From Streptomyces sp. CBMA152 (GTDB lineage Bacteria > Actinomycetota > Actinomycetes > Streptomycetales > Streptomycetaceae), in the NCBI RefSeq assembly GCF_014596475.1, contig NZ_MECJ01000037.1, positions 1 to 53,578 on the forward strand: a stretch of DNA of 53,578 nucleotides, read 5' to 3'. Position numbers and translations under genes: made by a program. The notes under the pieces are model-generated. The model ran no database searches and was not told where the DNA came from. It saw only the letters and a list, made by a program, of their open reading frames with translations. Below are positions 32,714 through 40,491 of this stretch, in pieces (position 1 is the stretch's first letter; the number at the start of each line of letters is the position of its first letter).

Positions 32714-33175
32714 CTACTCGTCCGCGACCGCGAGTCGTTGCATAAGTTCACGGAGCACATCCCGCTCCGCCACCGACAGGGGCTGCAGGAAGGACTCGTG
32801 GACCTTGACCATCAGGTCCCCGGCGTCCCGCAAGCACAGGGTGCCGCGGTCGGTCAGATAGAGCGCGAACGTCCGGCGATCGGCGCCTCTGCGGCGCTCC
32901 AGGAGGTCCTTGCGCTCAAGGTCGTCGACGAGCCCGACGATGGTCGTCCGGTCGATCCGCAGGCTCTGCCCGACCATGCGCTGGTTGATCCCGGGCTCGG
33001 AGTGCACCACGTTCAGTACCCCGAACTGGCGCAGGGTGATGTCCAGATGGACCAGCGCCTGCTCGGCCTGTTCGGTGAAACGCTGGCCCGCCTTGCGGAG
33101 AAGGAAGCCGTGCCAGCTTTGCAACCCCTGGAACAACGGCGATGTCCCACTGTTCGGTTCCCTCTTCGCCACCAC
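32714..33175 (-). CDS. MarR family transcriptional regulator
   Basis: The protein has 153 residues. The winged helix-turn-helix includes LDITLRQFGVLNVV, RMVGQSLRIDRTTIVGLVDDLE and ERRRGADRRTFALYLTDRG, the MarR wing. Start is a GTG (33175), with GGAGGG upstream of it. It faces the amino-acid dehydrogenase gene, with a clear dyad at 33283-33305 between them, so it likely represses itself and the nine-gene pathway. The ligand may be a phenolic or aromatic compound as for many MarR proteins; that is inference. Confidence 0.9.
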   Translation of the reverse strand: MVAKREPNSGTSPLFQGLQSWHGFLLRKAGQRFTEQAEQALVHLDITLRQFGVLNVVHSEPGINQRMVGQSLRIDRTTIVGLVDDLERKDLLERRRGADRRTFALYLTDRGTLCLRDAGDLMVKVHESFLQPLSVAERDVLRELMQRLAVADE

Positions 33176-33282
33176 TTTTTTGGTTCACCCTCCAGTGGTG
33201 ACGGTCCATCATGAAGGCCGCGCAGCGGGCCCCTTGACTCTCCAGTCACCGGTCGGCCATGCTCCCGAACTGACAGAACGCT

Positions 33283-33305
33283 GATTGTCACTGTAGCAGA
33301 CAATC
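33283..33305. promoter_or_regulatory. MarR-type operator GATTGTC/GACAATC
   Basis: GATTGTC (33283-33289) and GACAATC (33299-33305) form a perfect 7-bp dyad with a 9-bp spacer. It is 61 bp before the dehydrogenase ATG and about 110 bp before the marR start. The GACAATC half-site appears again at 39308 and 49734. Confidence 0.7.
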
Positions 33306-33365
33306 TATCTTGCTCGAATCTGAGCGTTTCTGTGTTTGCGCATCTGTATGACCTACGGGGGAACC

Positions 33366-34592
33366 ATGGTCAGCGTCATCGAGTTCATAGATCCGGTCGA
33401 GCACTGTCCCGGCTTCCTTGCGTACGACGCCACCGACTGCCGCCTCGCGGCGGGCGGCTGCCGTATGCAGGCCGGGCTCACCGCCGAAACCCTCCAGACC
33501 CTCGCGGGACGCATGACGCTCAAGCAGCGCGTGCTCGGGGTCAACGTCGACGGTGCCAAGTGCGGCATCGCCTACGACCCGCACGGACCGCACCGCGAAG
33601 CCGTCCTGCGGCGCTTCGTCGCCTTCCTCGCCGACGAGCTGACCACTCGCTTCAGCATGGGCTGCGACATGGGCACCCGGTTCGAGGAGCTGGACCGGAT
33701 CGCCGCCGAGCTGGGCATCGGCTCCGCGAAGATCGCCGTACGGCGCGCACAGCGGATCAGTGACCAGGAGTTCCGCGCCCGGATGGGCTTGCTCGCCACC
33801 CCGGTGGGGCTGCTCACGCTCGGCCAGCGCCGGGCCGGTCAGGCGCTGGCCCACAGCGCGCTCGCCGCCACCGCGCACACCAAACGCCGCAACCACCAGG
33901 TCACCGTCGCCCTCCAGGGGTTCGGCAACCTCGGCCGCGCGGCCGCGATGGCCTTCCTCGACGCGGGCGTACGGGTCACGGTCGTCGCCGACGAGTACGG
34001 CTGCGCGGTCGACCCGCGCGGAATCGACCTCGCGCGCATGCTCACCATCGACCAGGGCCGCTCCGTGCAGAGCCTGCTCGCCGAGCCGATGCGGCTGCCG
34101 CGCGAGGCCCTGTTCGAGCTCCCCGCCGATGTACTCGTGCTCGCGGGCGGCGAGGACGCGATCACGCCCGCGCAGGCGGCGGTGCTGCCGGTGCCGATCG
34201 TCGCGGTGGGCGCCAACTGCGGTCTGAGCCCGACCGCCGAGCAACTGCTCCTCGACCGGGGCGTCCTGGTCGTCCCCGACTTCATCGGCGGCATCGGTGG
34301 GTCGGCCTCGATGGAGGCGCTGTTCGGGCCCCGTAAGACACCGACGGCGCCGGAGGTCCTGGACACCATCGGGGCGATGATGCGCGAGCTCGTCGGCGAC
34401 ATCCTCTGCGGAGCCCGCGACCGCAAGCTGAGCCCCCGTCAGGTGGCCACCGGTATTGCGGAGTCGGCGATCGTCTCGCCCGGCGAGAGGCCCTACGGCG
34501 CAAGTCCCTACCGTCCGTCGGGCCCGGGACCCCGGGGCGACCGGACGCGTTCCGTCCGTACCTCGCCGCACTCCGAGAGGCGACCGTCATGA
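33366..34592 (+). CDS. Glu/Leu/Phe/Val dehydrogenase family enzyme
   Basis: The protein has 408 residues. The catalytic Lys (about K65 in VNVDGAKCGIAY) and Asp (about D101 in GCDMGT) of the amino-acid dehydrogenase family are kept. The NAD loop is VALQGFGNLGRAAAMA. It should interconvert an amino acid and a 2-oxo acid with NAD(P)H. Start at 33366 follows GGGGGAA. The last 40 residues are Arg/Pro-rich and poorly conserved. It is the first gene of the pathway and overlaps the lyase gene by four bases. It is not the housekeeping Glu dehydrogenase, judging from length and context. Confidence 0.85.
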   Translation: MVSVIEFIDPVEHCPGFLAYDATDCRLAAGGCRMQAGLTAETLQTLAGRMTLKQRVLGVNVDGAKCGIAYDPHGPHREAVLRRFVAFLADELTTRFSMGCDMGTRFEELDRIAAELGIGSAKIAVRRAQRISDQEFRARMGLLATPVGLLTLGQRRAGQALAHSALAATAHTKRRNHQVTVALQGFGNLGRAAAMAFLDAGVRVTVVADEYGCAVDPRGIDLARMLTIDQGRSVQSLLAEPMRLPREALFELPADVLVLAGGEDAITPAQAAVLPVPIVAVGANCGLSPTAEQLLLDRGVLVVPDFIGGIGGSASMEALFGPRKTPTAPEVLDTIGAMMRELVGDILCGARDRKLSPRQVATGIAESAIVSPGERPYGASPYRPSGPGPRGDRTRSVRTSPHSERRPS

Positions 34593-36073
34593 CCACCGCA
34601 CCCGCGCCCGACAGCCCGCCCGCGCAGCCCGCGCCCCACTCGTCCGAGTGCGCCCACTCACGCAGCCACATCACCGACTCGCGGTTCTACGGCCACCGGT
34701 ACAGCACGGAAGCCAGCCATCGCATCTTCTGTGACCGATGTCGATACCAACGATGGCTCGACGTCGAAGCGGCGCTCGCCCTCAGTCAGGGCGAGCTGGG
34801 CATCATCCCGGCGGCCGCCGCCCGGATGATCGCCGAGGCCGCCGATGTGGACCGGCTCGACCTGCCCGCCATCCGGGCCGAGATCCGCCGCACCAGCCAC
34901 TCGCTCGTCGCGTTCCTGCGCGTCTTCCAGGCGTCGTGCGAGGGCGGCGCCGGCGAGTACGTCCACTACGGCGCCACCACCCAGGACATCCAGGACACCG
35001 CGCAGATCCTCGAAATCCGGGACGTCCTCGATGAGTTGGAGACGCTGCTGCGGGCTCTCGCCGGGCAGCTGGCCGATCTGGCCGAGGCCAACGCCTCCAC
35101 CGTCGCGCTGGGCCGCACCCACGCCCAGCCCGCGCTGCCGATGGGCTTCGGGGTCAAGATCGCCGGGTGGCTCGACGAGACGCTGCGGCATCTGGAGCGC
35201 ATCGAGCAGCTGCGTCCGCGCGTCCTTGCGGCCCAGCTCTTCGGCGGGGTCGGCACCATGGCGGGCTTCGGCGACAAGGCGCTGCCGCTGCTCGACGCGT
35301 TCGCCGCCCGGCTCGGCCTCGCGGCTCCGGCCGTCGGCTGGCATGTCTCGCGCGACCGGATCGTGGAGTTCGTGTCGTGCGCCGCGATGGTGGCCGGGAC
35401 GATGGGCCGCATCGGGGACGAGGTGCGCACGCTGTCCCGCCCCGAGTTCGGCGAGCTGGAGATCGGCTGGCGGCACGGGCAGGTCGGCAGCAGCACCATG
35501 CCGCACAAGCGCAACCCCGAGGCGTGCGAACAGGCCGTCGTGATGGCCCGGTTGGCGGCCGCTCAGATGGCCAACGCGCTGGCCTGCATGGGCGGCGACC
35601 ACGAACGCGACTCGCGGACCCTGCGTATCGAGTGGGCCTGTGTGCCCGATGTCTCGCACTACGCCCTCTCCGCGTGCGAGATCGTCCGCCACCTCGTCGG
35701 CGGTCTCGCGGTGCGGCCGGAGCGCATCGCCGCCAATGTGGCGGCGGTCGCCGAACAGATCGCCACCGAGAAGCTGATGCTGGCGCTCGGCAAGCACATC
35801 GGGAAGCAGACCGCCCACGAGTACGTGTACGAACTCGTCCAGGCGGCCCGCGAGAACGGTTCCTCCATGCGCGAGATGACCGGCCGCGACGGGCTCGCGG
35901 GCGCGCCGCTGGACGCGGCCGCGCTCGATGAGATCTTCGACCCGGCGAGCTACCTCGGCCAGTCGGCCGCGCTGACCGGCCGGGCGGTGGCCAAGGCGCG
36001 GGCCGTGCTCGCACAGCCCGGCGGGTCGGACGGCGTTTCGGACATACAGGCGGACGGCGGCGACGCGCGATGA
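34589..36073 (+). CDS. Adenylosuccinate-lyase/fumarase superfamily lyase (PurB-like)
   Basis: The protein has 494 residues. The superfamily signature GSSTMPHKRNP begins near residue 300; YGATTQDIQDTA and GRTHAQPALPMGFG are the other active-site regions. Such enzymes eliminate fumarate from N-succinyl compounds or nitrosuccinate, or perform related cyclisations. A primary-metabolism purB is not expected here; operon context suggests a pathway-specific lyase that moves or releases an amino group. The N-terminal 45 residues hold Cys and His (ECAHSRSHITD, FCDRCRYQR) and may bind metal. Coupled by ATGA to both neighbours. Confidence 0.86.
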   Translation: MTTAPAPDSPPAQPAPHSSECAHSRSHITDSRFYGHRYSTEASHRIFCDRCRYQRWLDVEAALALSQGELGIIPAAAARMIAEAADVDRLDLPAIRAEIRRTSHSLVAFLRVFQASCEGGAGEYVHYGATTQDIQDTAQILEIRDVLDELETLLRALAGQLADLAEANASTVALGRTHAQPALPMGFGVKIAGWLDETLRHLERIEQLRPRVLAAQLFGGVGTMAGFGDKALPLLDAFAARLGLAAPAVGWHVSRDRIVEFVSCAAMVAGTMGRIGDEVRTLSRPEFGELEIGWRHGQVGSSTMPHKRNPEACEQAVVMARLAAAQMANALACMGGDHERDSRTLRIEWACVPDVSHYALSACEIVRHLVGGLAVRPERIAANVAAVAEQIATEKLMLALGKHIGKQTAHEYVYELVQAARENGSSMREMTGRDGLAGAPLDAAALDEIFDPASYLGQSAALTGRAVAKARAVLAQPGGSDGVSDIQADGGDAR

Positions 36074-36687
36074 GCGCCGCGCCCGCCGCCGCCGACCAGG
36101 ACGCCGGGGAGATATCCGGGGCGCGGGAGATCGTCTTCCCCCGCCCGCTCTACGCCAGCCTGGTGGCCCACGCCGTACGGAAGTTCACCGGCCATTACCT
36201 CGCGGGCGAGACCGAGGAGCGCAAGGCGTTCGGGATGGTGGCGGGTCGCCCGACCCGCGACGGTCTCCACGTCGGCTCGGTCTTCCCGCTGATCGTCAAC
36301 CTCCGCCACGACAAAGGCCACCGGGCCCGCATGGACGAGGTCGTCGAGGAGCACGCCATCCCGTCCGAGACGCCGATGGACCAGCGCGGCTGGATCGCCG
36401 ATCCGCGCGAGCTGATGGCCATCGACGACGCCTGCGACGACGCCGGCTGGGTGCTCTTCGGCAACTACCACACCCACCGCGTGCCCTGGCCGCACGATCC
36501 GGTCCGCGACACCTGCACCCATCTGGACCGGGTGCTGGCCGCCGAGTCGGGCCAGTGGACGCTCATCCTCTCCGTCGTCGATCTGCACCGCCCGGTCCTG
36601 CGGGCGTTCTTCGAGGGCGACAACGACCGCGAGGCCGTGATCCGCGTCGTCCCGCCGCTGCCCGGGATGCGGGCGCCGGGGGCGTGA
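36070..36687 (+). CDS. JAMM/MPN (Mov34) metalloprotease-like protein
   Basis: The protein has 205 residues. The JAMM motif is close to complete: His134, His136 and Asp147 in NYHTHRVPWPHDPVRD, with Pro at the place of the usual Ser. An upstream Glu (in RKFTGHYLAGETEERKAFG) could be the catalytic acid. Bacterial members cleave C-terminal residues from sulfur-carrier proteins or from peptides. No ThiS/CysO-like carrier or activating enzyme is found in this window, so a hydrolase acting on a small amide is equally possible. ATGA overlap with the lyase gene. Confidence 0.75.
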   Translation: MSAAPAAADQDAGEISGAREIVFPRPLYASLVAHAVRKFTGHYLAGETEERKAFGMVAGRPTRDGLHVGSVFPLIVNLRHDKGHRARMDEVVEEHAIPSETPMDQRGWIADPRELMAIDDACDDAGWVLFGNYHTHRVPWPHDPVRDTCTHLDRVLAAESGQWTLILSVVDLHRPVLRAFFEGDNDREAVIRVVPPLPGMRAPGA

Positions 36688-36750
36688 CGCCCTCCGCCGC
36701 GCCCCGTCCCACCCGTTCCACGCTGTCCGTCACTCCATAAAGAGGTCGTC

Positions 36751-37425
36751 ATGGATCGCACCCAGGCTTACAACGACGTCATCCGCTTCCACGGCCACGA
36801 ATGCCCCGGCGCCGCGTTCGGCGTGCGGGTCGCCGAGGCCGCTCTCACCGCCCTCGCCCCCAAGGACCCGGCCACGCCCCTGGTGCTGGTCTCCGAGACC
36901 GACGCCTGTGCGGTCGACGCACTCCAGGTGCTGACCGGCTGTACGTACGGCAAGCGCAACCTGATCCACGAGGACGCGGGCCGCAATGTGTTCACGCTGT
37001 GGGAGCGCGACGGCTCCAGTGGTGTGCGGATCCGGGCGAAGGCCGACAGCATCGTCTTCCGCACCGAGGAGATCTGGGCGCTGTCCACCCGTATCGACGA
37101 CGGCACGGCGACGCTGGAGGACGAGGCGGCGTTCGCGCGGCTGCAGGGCGAGCGGATCGCCGGGCTGCTGAGCGTGGCCGACGACGACATCCTGGGCGTC
37201 GAGCGGGTCGAGAAGCCGGCGCCGGGCGTCAAGCACCTCGCCCGTACCGACCTCTGCGTCGACTGCGGCGAGCCCACCAGCGTCGAGACGCTGCACGACC
37301 ACCGGGGCCGGATGGTCTGCCCCGCGTGCCATCTCGCCGCGCACGGCGGTGTGCTGCCCGAGGGCCACGGCGACCACGGGCACCACCCGCAGAGCCACAA
37401 GCACCACCACGAGCACAAGCACTGA
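36751..37425 (+). CDS. FmdE-like protein with C-terminal zinc ribbon and His-rich tail
   Basis: The protein has 224 residues. The FmdE domain shows FHGHECPGAAFGVRVAE, a metal-binding H-x-C-P-G, then ETDACAVDALQVLTGCTYGKRNL, a second Cys-rich block. Near residue 168 a zinc ribbon CVDCG-x-n-CPACH follows, and the tail has many His residues (about 12 in the last 25). It probably binds a transition metal and may be an enzyme subunit or a metal-delivery factor; FmdE-domain proteins are not formally assigned one reaction. AGAGG precedes the start. Located in the middle of the operon. Confidence 0.8.
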   Translation: MDRTQAYNDVIRFHGHECPGAAFGVRVAEAALTALAPKDPATPLVLVSETDACAVDALQVLTGCTYGKRNLIHEDAGRNVFTLWERDGSSGVRIRAKADSIVFRTEEIWALSTRIDDGTATLEDEAAFARLQGERIAGLLSVADDDILGVERVEKPAPGVKHLARTDLCVDCGEPTSVETLHDHRGRMVCPACHLAAHGGVLPEGHGDHGHHPQSHKHHHEHKH

Positions 37426-37471
37426 AACCGATGCCGAATCAGTGCGGGCGCACGGAAGGAGCCTCGGGGCC

Positions 37472-38329
37472 GTGACAGTGTTCGTGATCGGCGCGGCCGG
37501 GCCACTGGGGCAGTCGGTGGTCCGTGCGCTGCGGGAGCGTGACGTGGAAGTGGCCGTCCTGGCCGGGGAGCCCGAACGGGTCCCGGCCGGGCCGGGCGTG
37601 CGGGTGGTCCCCGGGGATCTCGGCGACCCGGACACGGTGCGGGCGGGGGCGGAGGGCTGCGAGAGCCTGTTCCTGTCCTCCGCCTGCCGGGTGGAGTGCC
37701 AGAACGCGGCGGTCGGCGTGGCCGCCGACGTCGGGGCGCGCCTGGTGAAGATGTCGCCGTGGCCCGCCGCCGTACGGGAGGACAGCCCGGCGCCGGGGGC
37801 CCGGCACCACTGGATCACCGAGCAGTACCTGGCCAAGCGGGGACTGCCGTACACGATCCTGTCGCCCAGCTATCCGATGCAGGAGCTGATCCGGCACTAC
37901 GCGCCGGACGTGCGAGGGCGCGGGGTACTGGTCGACCCGGCGGGCGGCCGGGGTGTCGGGTTCGTCGACGAGCACGACGTCGCCGAGGTGGCGGCGCGGG
38001 TGCTGGTCGAGCCGGGCCACGAGGGGCGCACGTACGCGCTCACCGGGCCTGCCGCGCCCACGTTCGGCGAAATCGCCGACATGTTAGGCCAGTTGACGTC
38101 GGCCCGGGTGGTGGCCGAGGAGCTGGCGGGCGCGGATCTGGCGGCGTGGCTGGCGCGCGAGCACCGGCCGTGGGAGGCCGAACTCGCCTCGCTCTTCCAA
38201 CTGTTCAGGGAGGGCGCCGCGGAGGCGGTGACCGACGACGTACGAAGTGTCATCGGCCAGGAGCCGCACCCGCTCGCCGACTTCCTCAAGGCGCACCTCC
38301 ATCAGTTCCTGCCGGATGCCGGGGGATGA
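37472..38329 (+). CDS. NmrA-like NAD(P)H-binding reductase family protein
   Basis: The protein has 285 residues and a GTG start. An N-terminal Rossmann loop VIGAAGPLGQSVVRALRE is followed by VRVVPGDLGDPDTV and LVKMSPWPAAVRED, typical of NmrA/HSCARG atypical SDRs. The classic Tyr-x-x-x-Lys catalytic pair is not evident, so it may sense NAD(P) or reduce an unusual substrate. It contains a TTA codon at 38084, which places the operon under bldA control. It lies four bases before the next gene. Confidence 0.78.
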   Translation: MTVFVIGAAGPLGQSVVRALRERDVEVAVLAGEPERVPAGPGVRVVPGDLGDPDTVRAGAEGCESLFLSSACRVECQNAAVGVAADVGARLVKMSPWPAAVREDSPAPGARHHWITEQYLAKRGLPYTILSPSYPMQELIRHYAPDVRGRGVLVDPAGGRGVGFVDEHDVAEVAARVLVEPGHEGRTYALTGPAAPTFGEIADMLGQLTSARVVAEELAGADLAAWLAREHRPWEAELASLFQLFREGAAEAVTDDVRSVIGQEPHPLADFLKAHLHQFLPDAGG

Positions 38330-38333
38330 AGCC

Positions 38334-39206
38334 ATGTCCACCACCGGGCGATACGCCGAACGGACCGTCGTAGCCGACGACTTCCTCGCCGCGGGCTTCG
38401 CCGCGCGCGCCACGGTGGCCGCCGGGCGGCTGCTGCTCGACCTACGGACGCAGCACGAGGACGGCCTCGCGCCCGGCGGCGCCAAGATGGCCCAGCTCGG
38501 GCGCACATGGTCGGGCCTGCTGCTGCGCAACCGCATCCGGGCCCGCTATCCACGGGACGGCGTGCTCACCGGACCGGACGAGCGGGCGCCGGACGAGCTG
38601 CGCGGGCGCCGGGTGTGGCTGGTGGAGCCGTTGGACGCGGCCGAGGAGTACCACGGGCCGGGCGATCCGCACTGGTCGGTGCGGCTGGCTCTGTGGGAGC
38701 GGGAGCGGGGGGTGGTCGCGGCGGCCGTCGCGGTTCCGGCGCTGTGCGAGGTGGTGTGCACGGCGGACCGGGAGGCCGGATGGCGCCGTCCGTCGCGGGC
38801 GCCCGGGCCGCGCCCCCGGGTGGTGGTCGACACCCGGCACCCGGCCGCGTTCGCACGTACGGTCGTGCGGCAGATCGGGGCCGAGCTGATCCCGATGGGG
38901 TCGGCCGGGGCGAAGACGGTGGCGGTGATCCAGGGCGACGCCGACGCGTACATCCACTCCCGCAGTGCCTGGGAGTGGGGCGACCAGGCACTGTTCCGGG
39001 TGGCGGAGGCGGCCGGGTTGCAGGTCACCTCGGTGGCGGACGCGCATCCGTCGAGGCGCCCGCAGGGCCCTGAGCGGGGCGCGGGACTCGCCGTGATCTG
39101 CCGTCCGTGGCTCACCCGTACGCTCCTCACCGCTTTCGGCGCCCATGGGATCCGCCCGGCCGGCGCCGTACCGGGACAGCGCAAGGGCGCCCGGGCCCGC
39201 CCCTGA
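38334..39206 (+). CDS. Inositol-monophosphatase/CysQ-like protein with altered metal motif
   Basis: The protein has 290 residues. The fold is recognised from RRVWLVEPLDAAEEYHG, which aligns with the DPxDGTxxF metal block, and SAWEWGDQALFRVAEAAG, like the WDxAAG block of CysQ. Asp to Glu and Gly-Thr to Ala-Ala changes in the first block and loss of the upstream Glu-Glu pair leave metal-dependent phosphatase activity in doubt. A pathway role could be a binding or different hydrolytic function. It is four bases downstream of the NmrA-like gene. Confidence 0.68.
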   Translation: MSTTGRYAERTVVADDFLAAGFAARATVAAGRLLLDLRTQHEDGLAPGGAKMAQLGRTWSGLLLRNRIRARYPRDGVLTGPDERAPDELRGRRVWLVEPLDAAEEYHGPGDPHWSVRLALWERERGVVAAAVAVPALCEVVCTADREAGWRRPSRAPGPRPRVVVDTRHPAAFARTVVRQIGAELIPMGSAGAKTVAVIQGDADAYIHSRSAWEWGDQALFRVAEAAGLQVTSVADAHPSRRPQGPERGAGLAVICRPWLTRTLLTAFGAHGIRPAGAVPGQRKGARARP

Positions 39207-39292
39207 AGCACCGGGTGAGGCGCCCGCGCGCCGAGCTCCCCACTGACGCGCGGGCAGTCTTGACGCCCCTTCCCGCACTCAACATACTGCCA

Positions 39293-39314
39293 ACAATCAG
39301 CACCTCTGACAATC
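39293..39314. repeat. Direct repeats ACAATCAGC before the GriC-like gene
   Basis: ACAATCAGC occurs at 39293-39301 and 39309-39317, the second within TGACAATCAGCC. The GACAATC string is the same half-site as in the MarR dyad, about 85 bp before the GriC-like start. It may be a second MarR-controlled promoter in the 187-bp gap. Confidence 0.5.
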
Positions 39315-39393
39315 AGCCAACTGTTCTACGGCCACCGCGTGTTGAGACGCCGGGTCGCCGATCGCCGCAGAGAACGGACAGGACCGAACCGAG

Positions 39394-40491
39394 ATGGCCG
39401 ACGACTTCAGTTCCGTGTTCGAGCCCCCACTTGACCAGTCCCCCGACATCGACGACCTCGTCCGCGCCACCATGGAGTGGCACTTCTCGCCGCTGACCGG
39501 CAGCCCGTACTGGGTGGAGCGCGCCAAGGGCTTCTCCTTCGACCCGCGCACCGACGTCCAGAGCCTCGCGGATCTGCGGCTGTTCGCGGACGTCCCGGTC
39601 GACTGGAGCCGGATACAGGCCGATCAGCTGGTGCCGCGCGGGAGTGCGCCCGGGGTGCGGTACGGGATCTACGAGTCGGGCGGCGCCACCGGTTCGCCCA
39701 AGCGGATCGTGGACGCCGGTTCGCGGCGGCGCAATGTGGAGTGGCAGAGCCGGATGCTGGACGAGCAGGGATTCCCCTCCGGCGACGGCAACTGGCTGCA
39801 CATCGGCCCGACCGGCCCGCACGTCATGGCCAAGAACATCTCCACGCTCAGCGAACTGCGCGGCCAGCTCTGCTACTTCGTCGACCTGGACCCGCGCTGG
39901 GTGCGCCGCTGTGTCGCCGAGGGACGCCAGAGCGAGTTCCGGCGCTATGTCGACCACATCCTGGACCAGGTCAAGGACGTGCTCACCACACAGGACATCC
40001 GCTGTATCTCCAGCACCCCGCGCATCCTGGAGACGATCAGCGCGCGCGAGGACGTCTACAGCCTGCTGCGCCGGAGCGTGCGCGGGATGATCTGGGGCGG
40101 CACCAGCATGGACGGCGAGACCCTGCGCCTTTTGCAGGAGGAGCTGTTTCCCGAGGCCAGGATGGCGGGCGCGTACGGCAACACGATGATGGGCGTGGCC
40201 CCGCAGCGCACCCCCCGGCCCGACGACAAGGCGCCGTGCGTCTTCCGCCCGTTCCACCCGTACACCGTCGTCGAACTCGTCGACCCCGAGCAGACCGACC
40301 GGATCGTCGCCGAGGACGAGGAGGGCCGGGTCGTCATCACCGTGCTGACCCGGGACTACTTCACCCCGCCCACCCTGGAGCGCGACCTGGCCACCCGGCG
40401 CGCCTCGGTCGACGGCTTCCCGGGCATCGAGGTCTCCGGGGTCCGCCCGTACGAGTCGGCCACGACGTCCGTGGTCGAGGGGGTGTACTGA
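39394..40491 (+). CDS. GriC/LuxE-like acyl-adenylating enzyme
   Basis: The protein has 365 residues. The AMP-binding loop is YESGGATGSPKRI; RMAGAYGNTMMG and the later GRVVITVLTRDY match adenylating enzymes of the coenzyme F390 synthetase/PaaK/LuxE kind. It should activate a carboxylic acid with ATP. The next gene is an aldehyde dehydrogenase-like partner, the arrangement known for GriC/GriD (aryl carboxylic acid reductase of grixazone formation) and for LuxE/LuxC. An aromatic acid is the likely substrate by that analogy. No ribosome site is outstanding. Confidence 0.82.
   Translation: MADDFSSVFEPPLDQSPDIDDLVRATMEWHFSPLTGSPYWVERAKGFSFDPRTDVQSLADLRLFADVPVDWSRIQADQLVPRGSAPGVRYGIYESGGATGSPKRIVDAGSRRRNVEWQSRMLDEQGFPSGDGNWLHIGPTGPHVMAKNISTLSELRGQLCYFVDLDPRWVRRCVAEGRQSEFRRYVDHILDQVKDVLTTQDIRCISSTPRILETISAREDVYSLLRRSVRGMIWGGTSMDGETLRLLQEELFPEARMAGAYGNTMMGVAPQRTPRPDDKAPCVFRPFHPYTVVELVDPEQTDRIVAEDEEGRVVITVLTRDYFTPPTLERDLATRRASVDGFPGIEVSGVRPYESATTSVVEGVY

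Noticed and set aside
32674..32745. 23-residue leader-peptide-like frame starting MRGLASGTAPAAS
   Set aside because: Only a weak ribosome site, overlaps marR antisense, and no downstream gene on the plus strand would be attenuated.
34589..36073. Nitrosuccinate lyase (CreD) of a nitrous-acid pathway
   Set aside because: No CreE-like flavin monooxygenase is in the window, so the PurB-like lyase cannot be assigned to that pathway.
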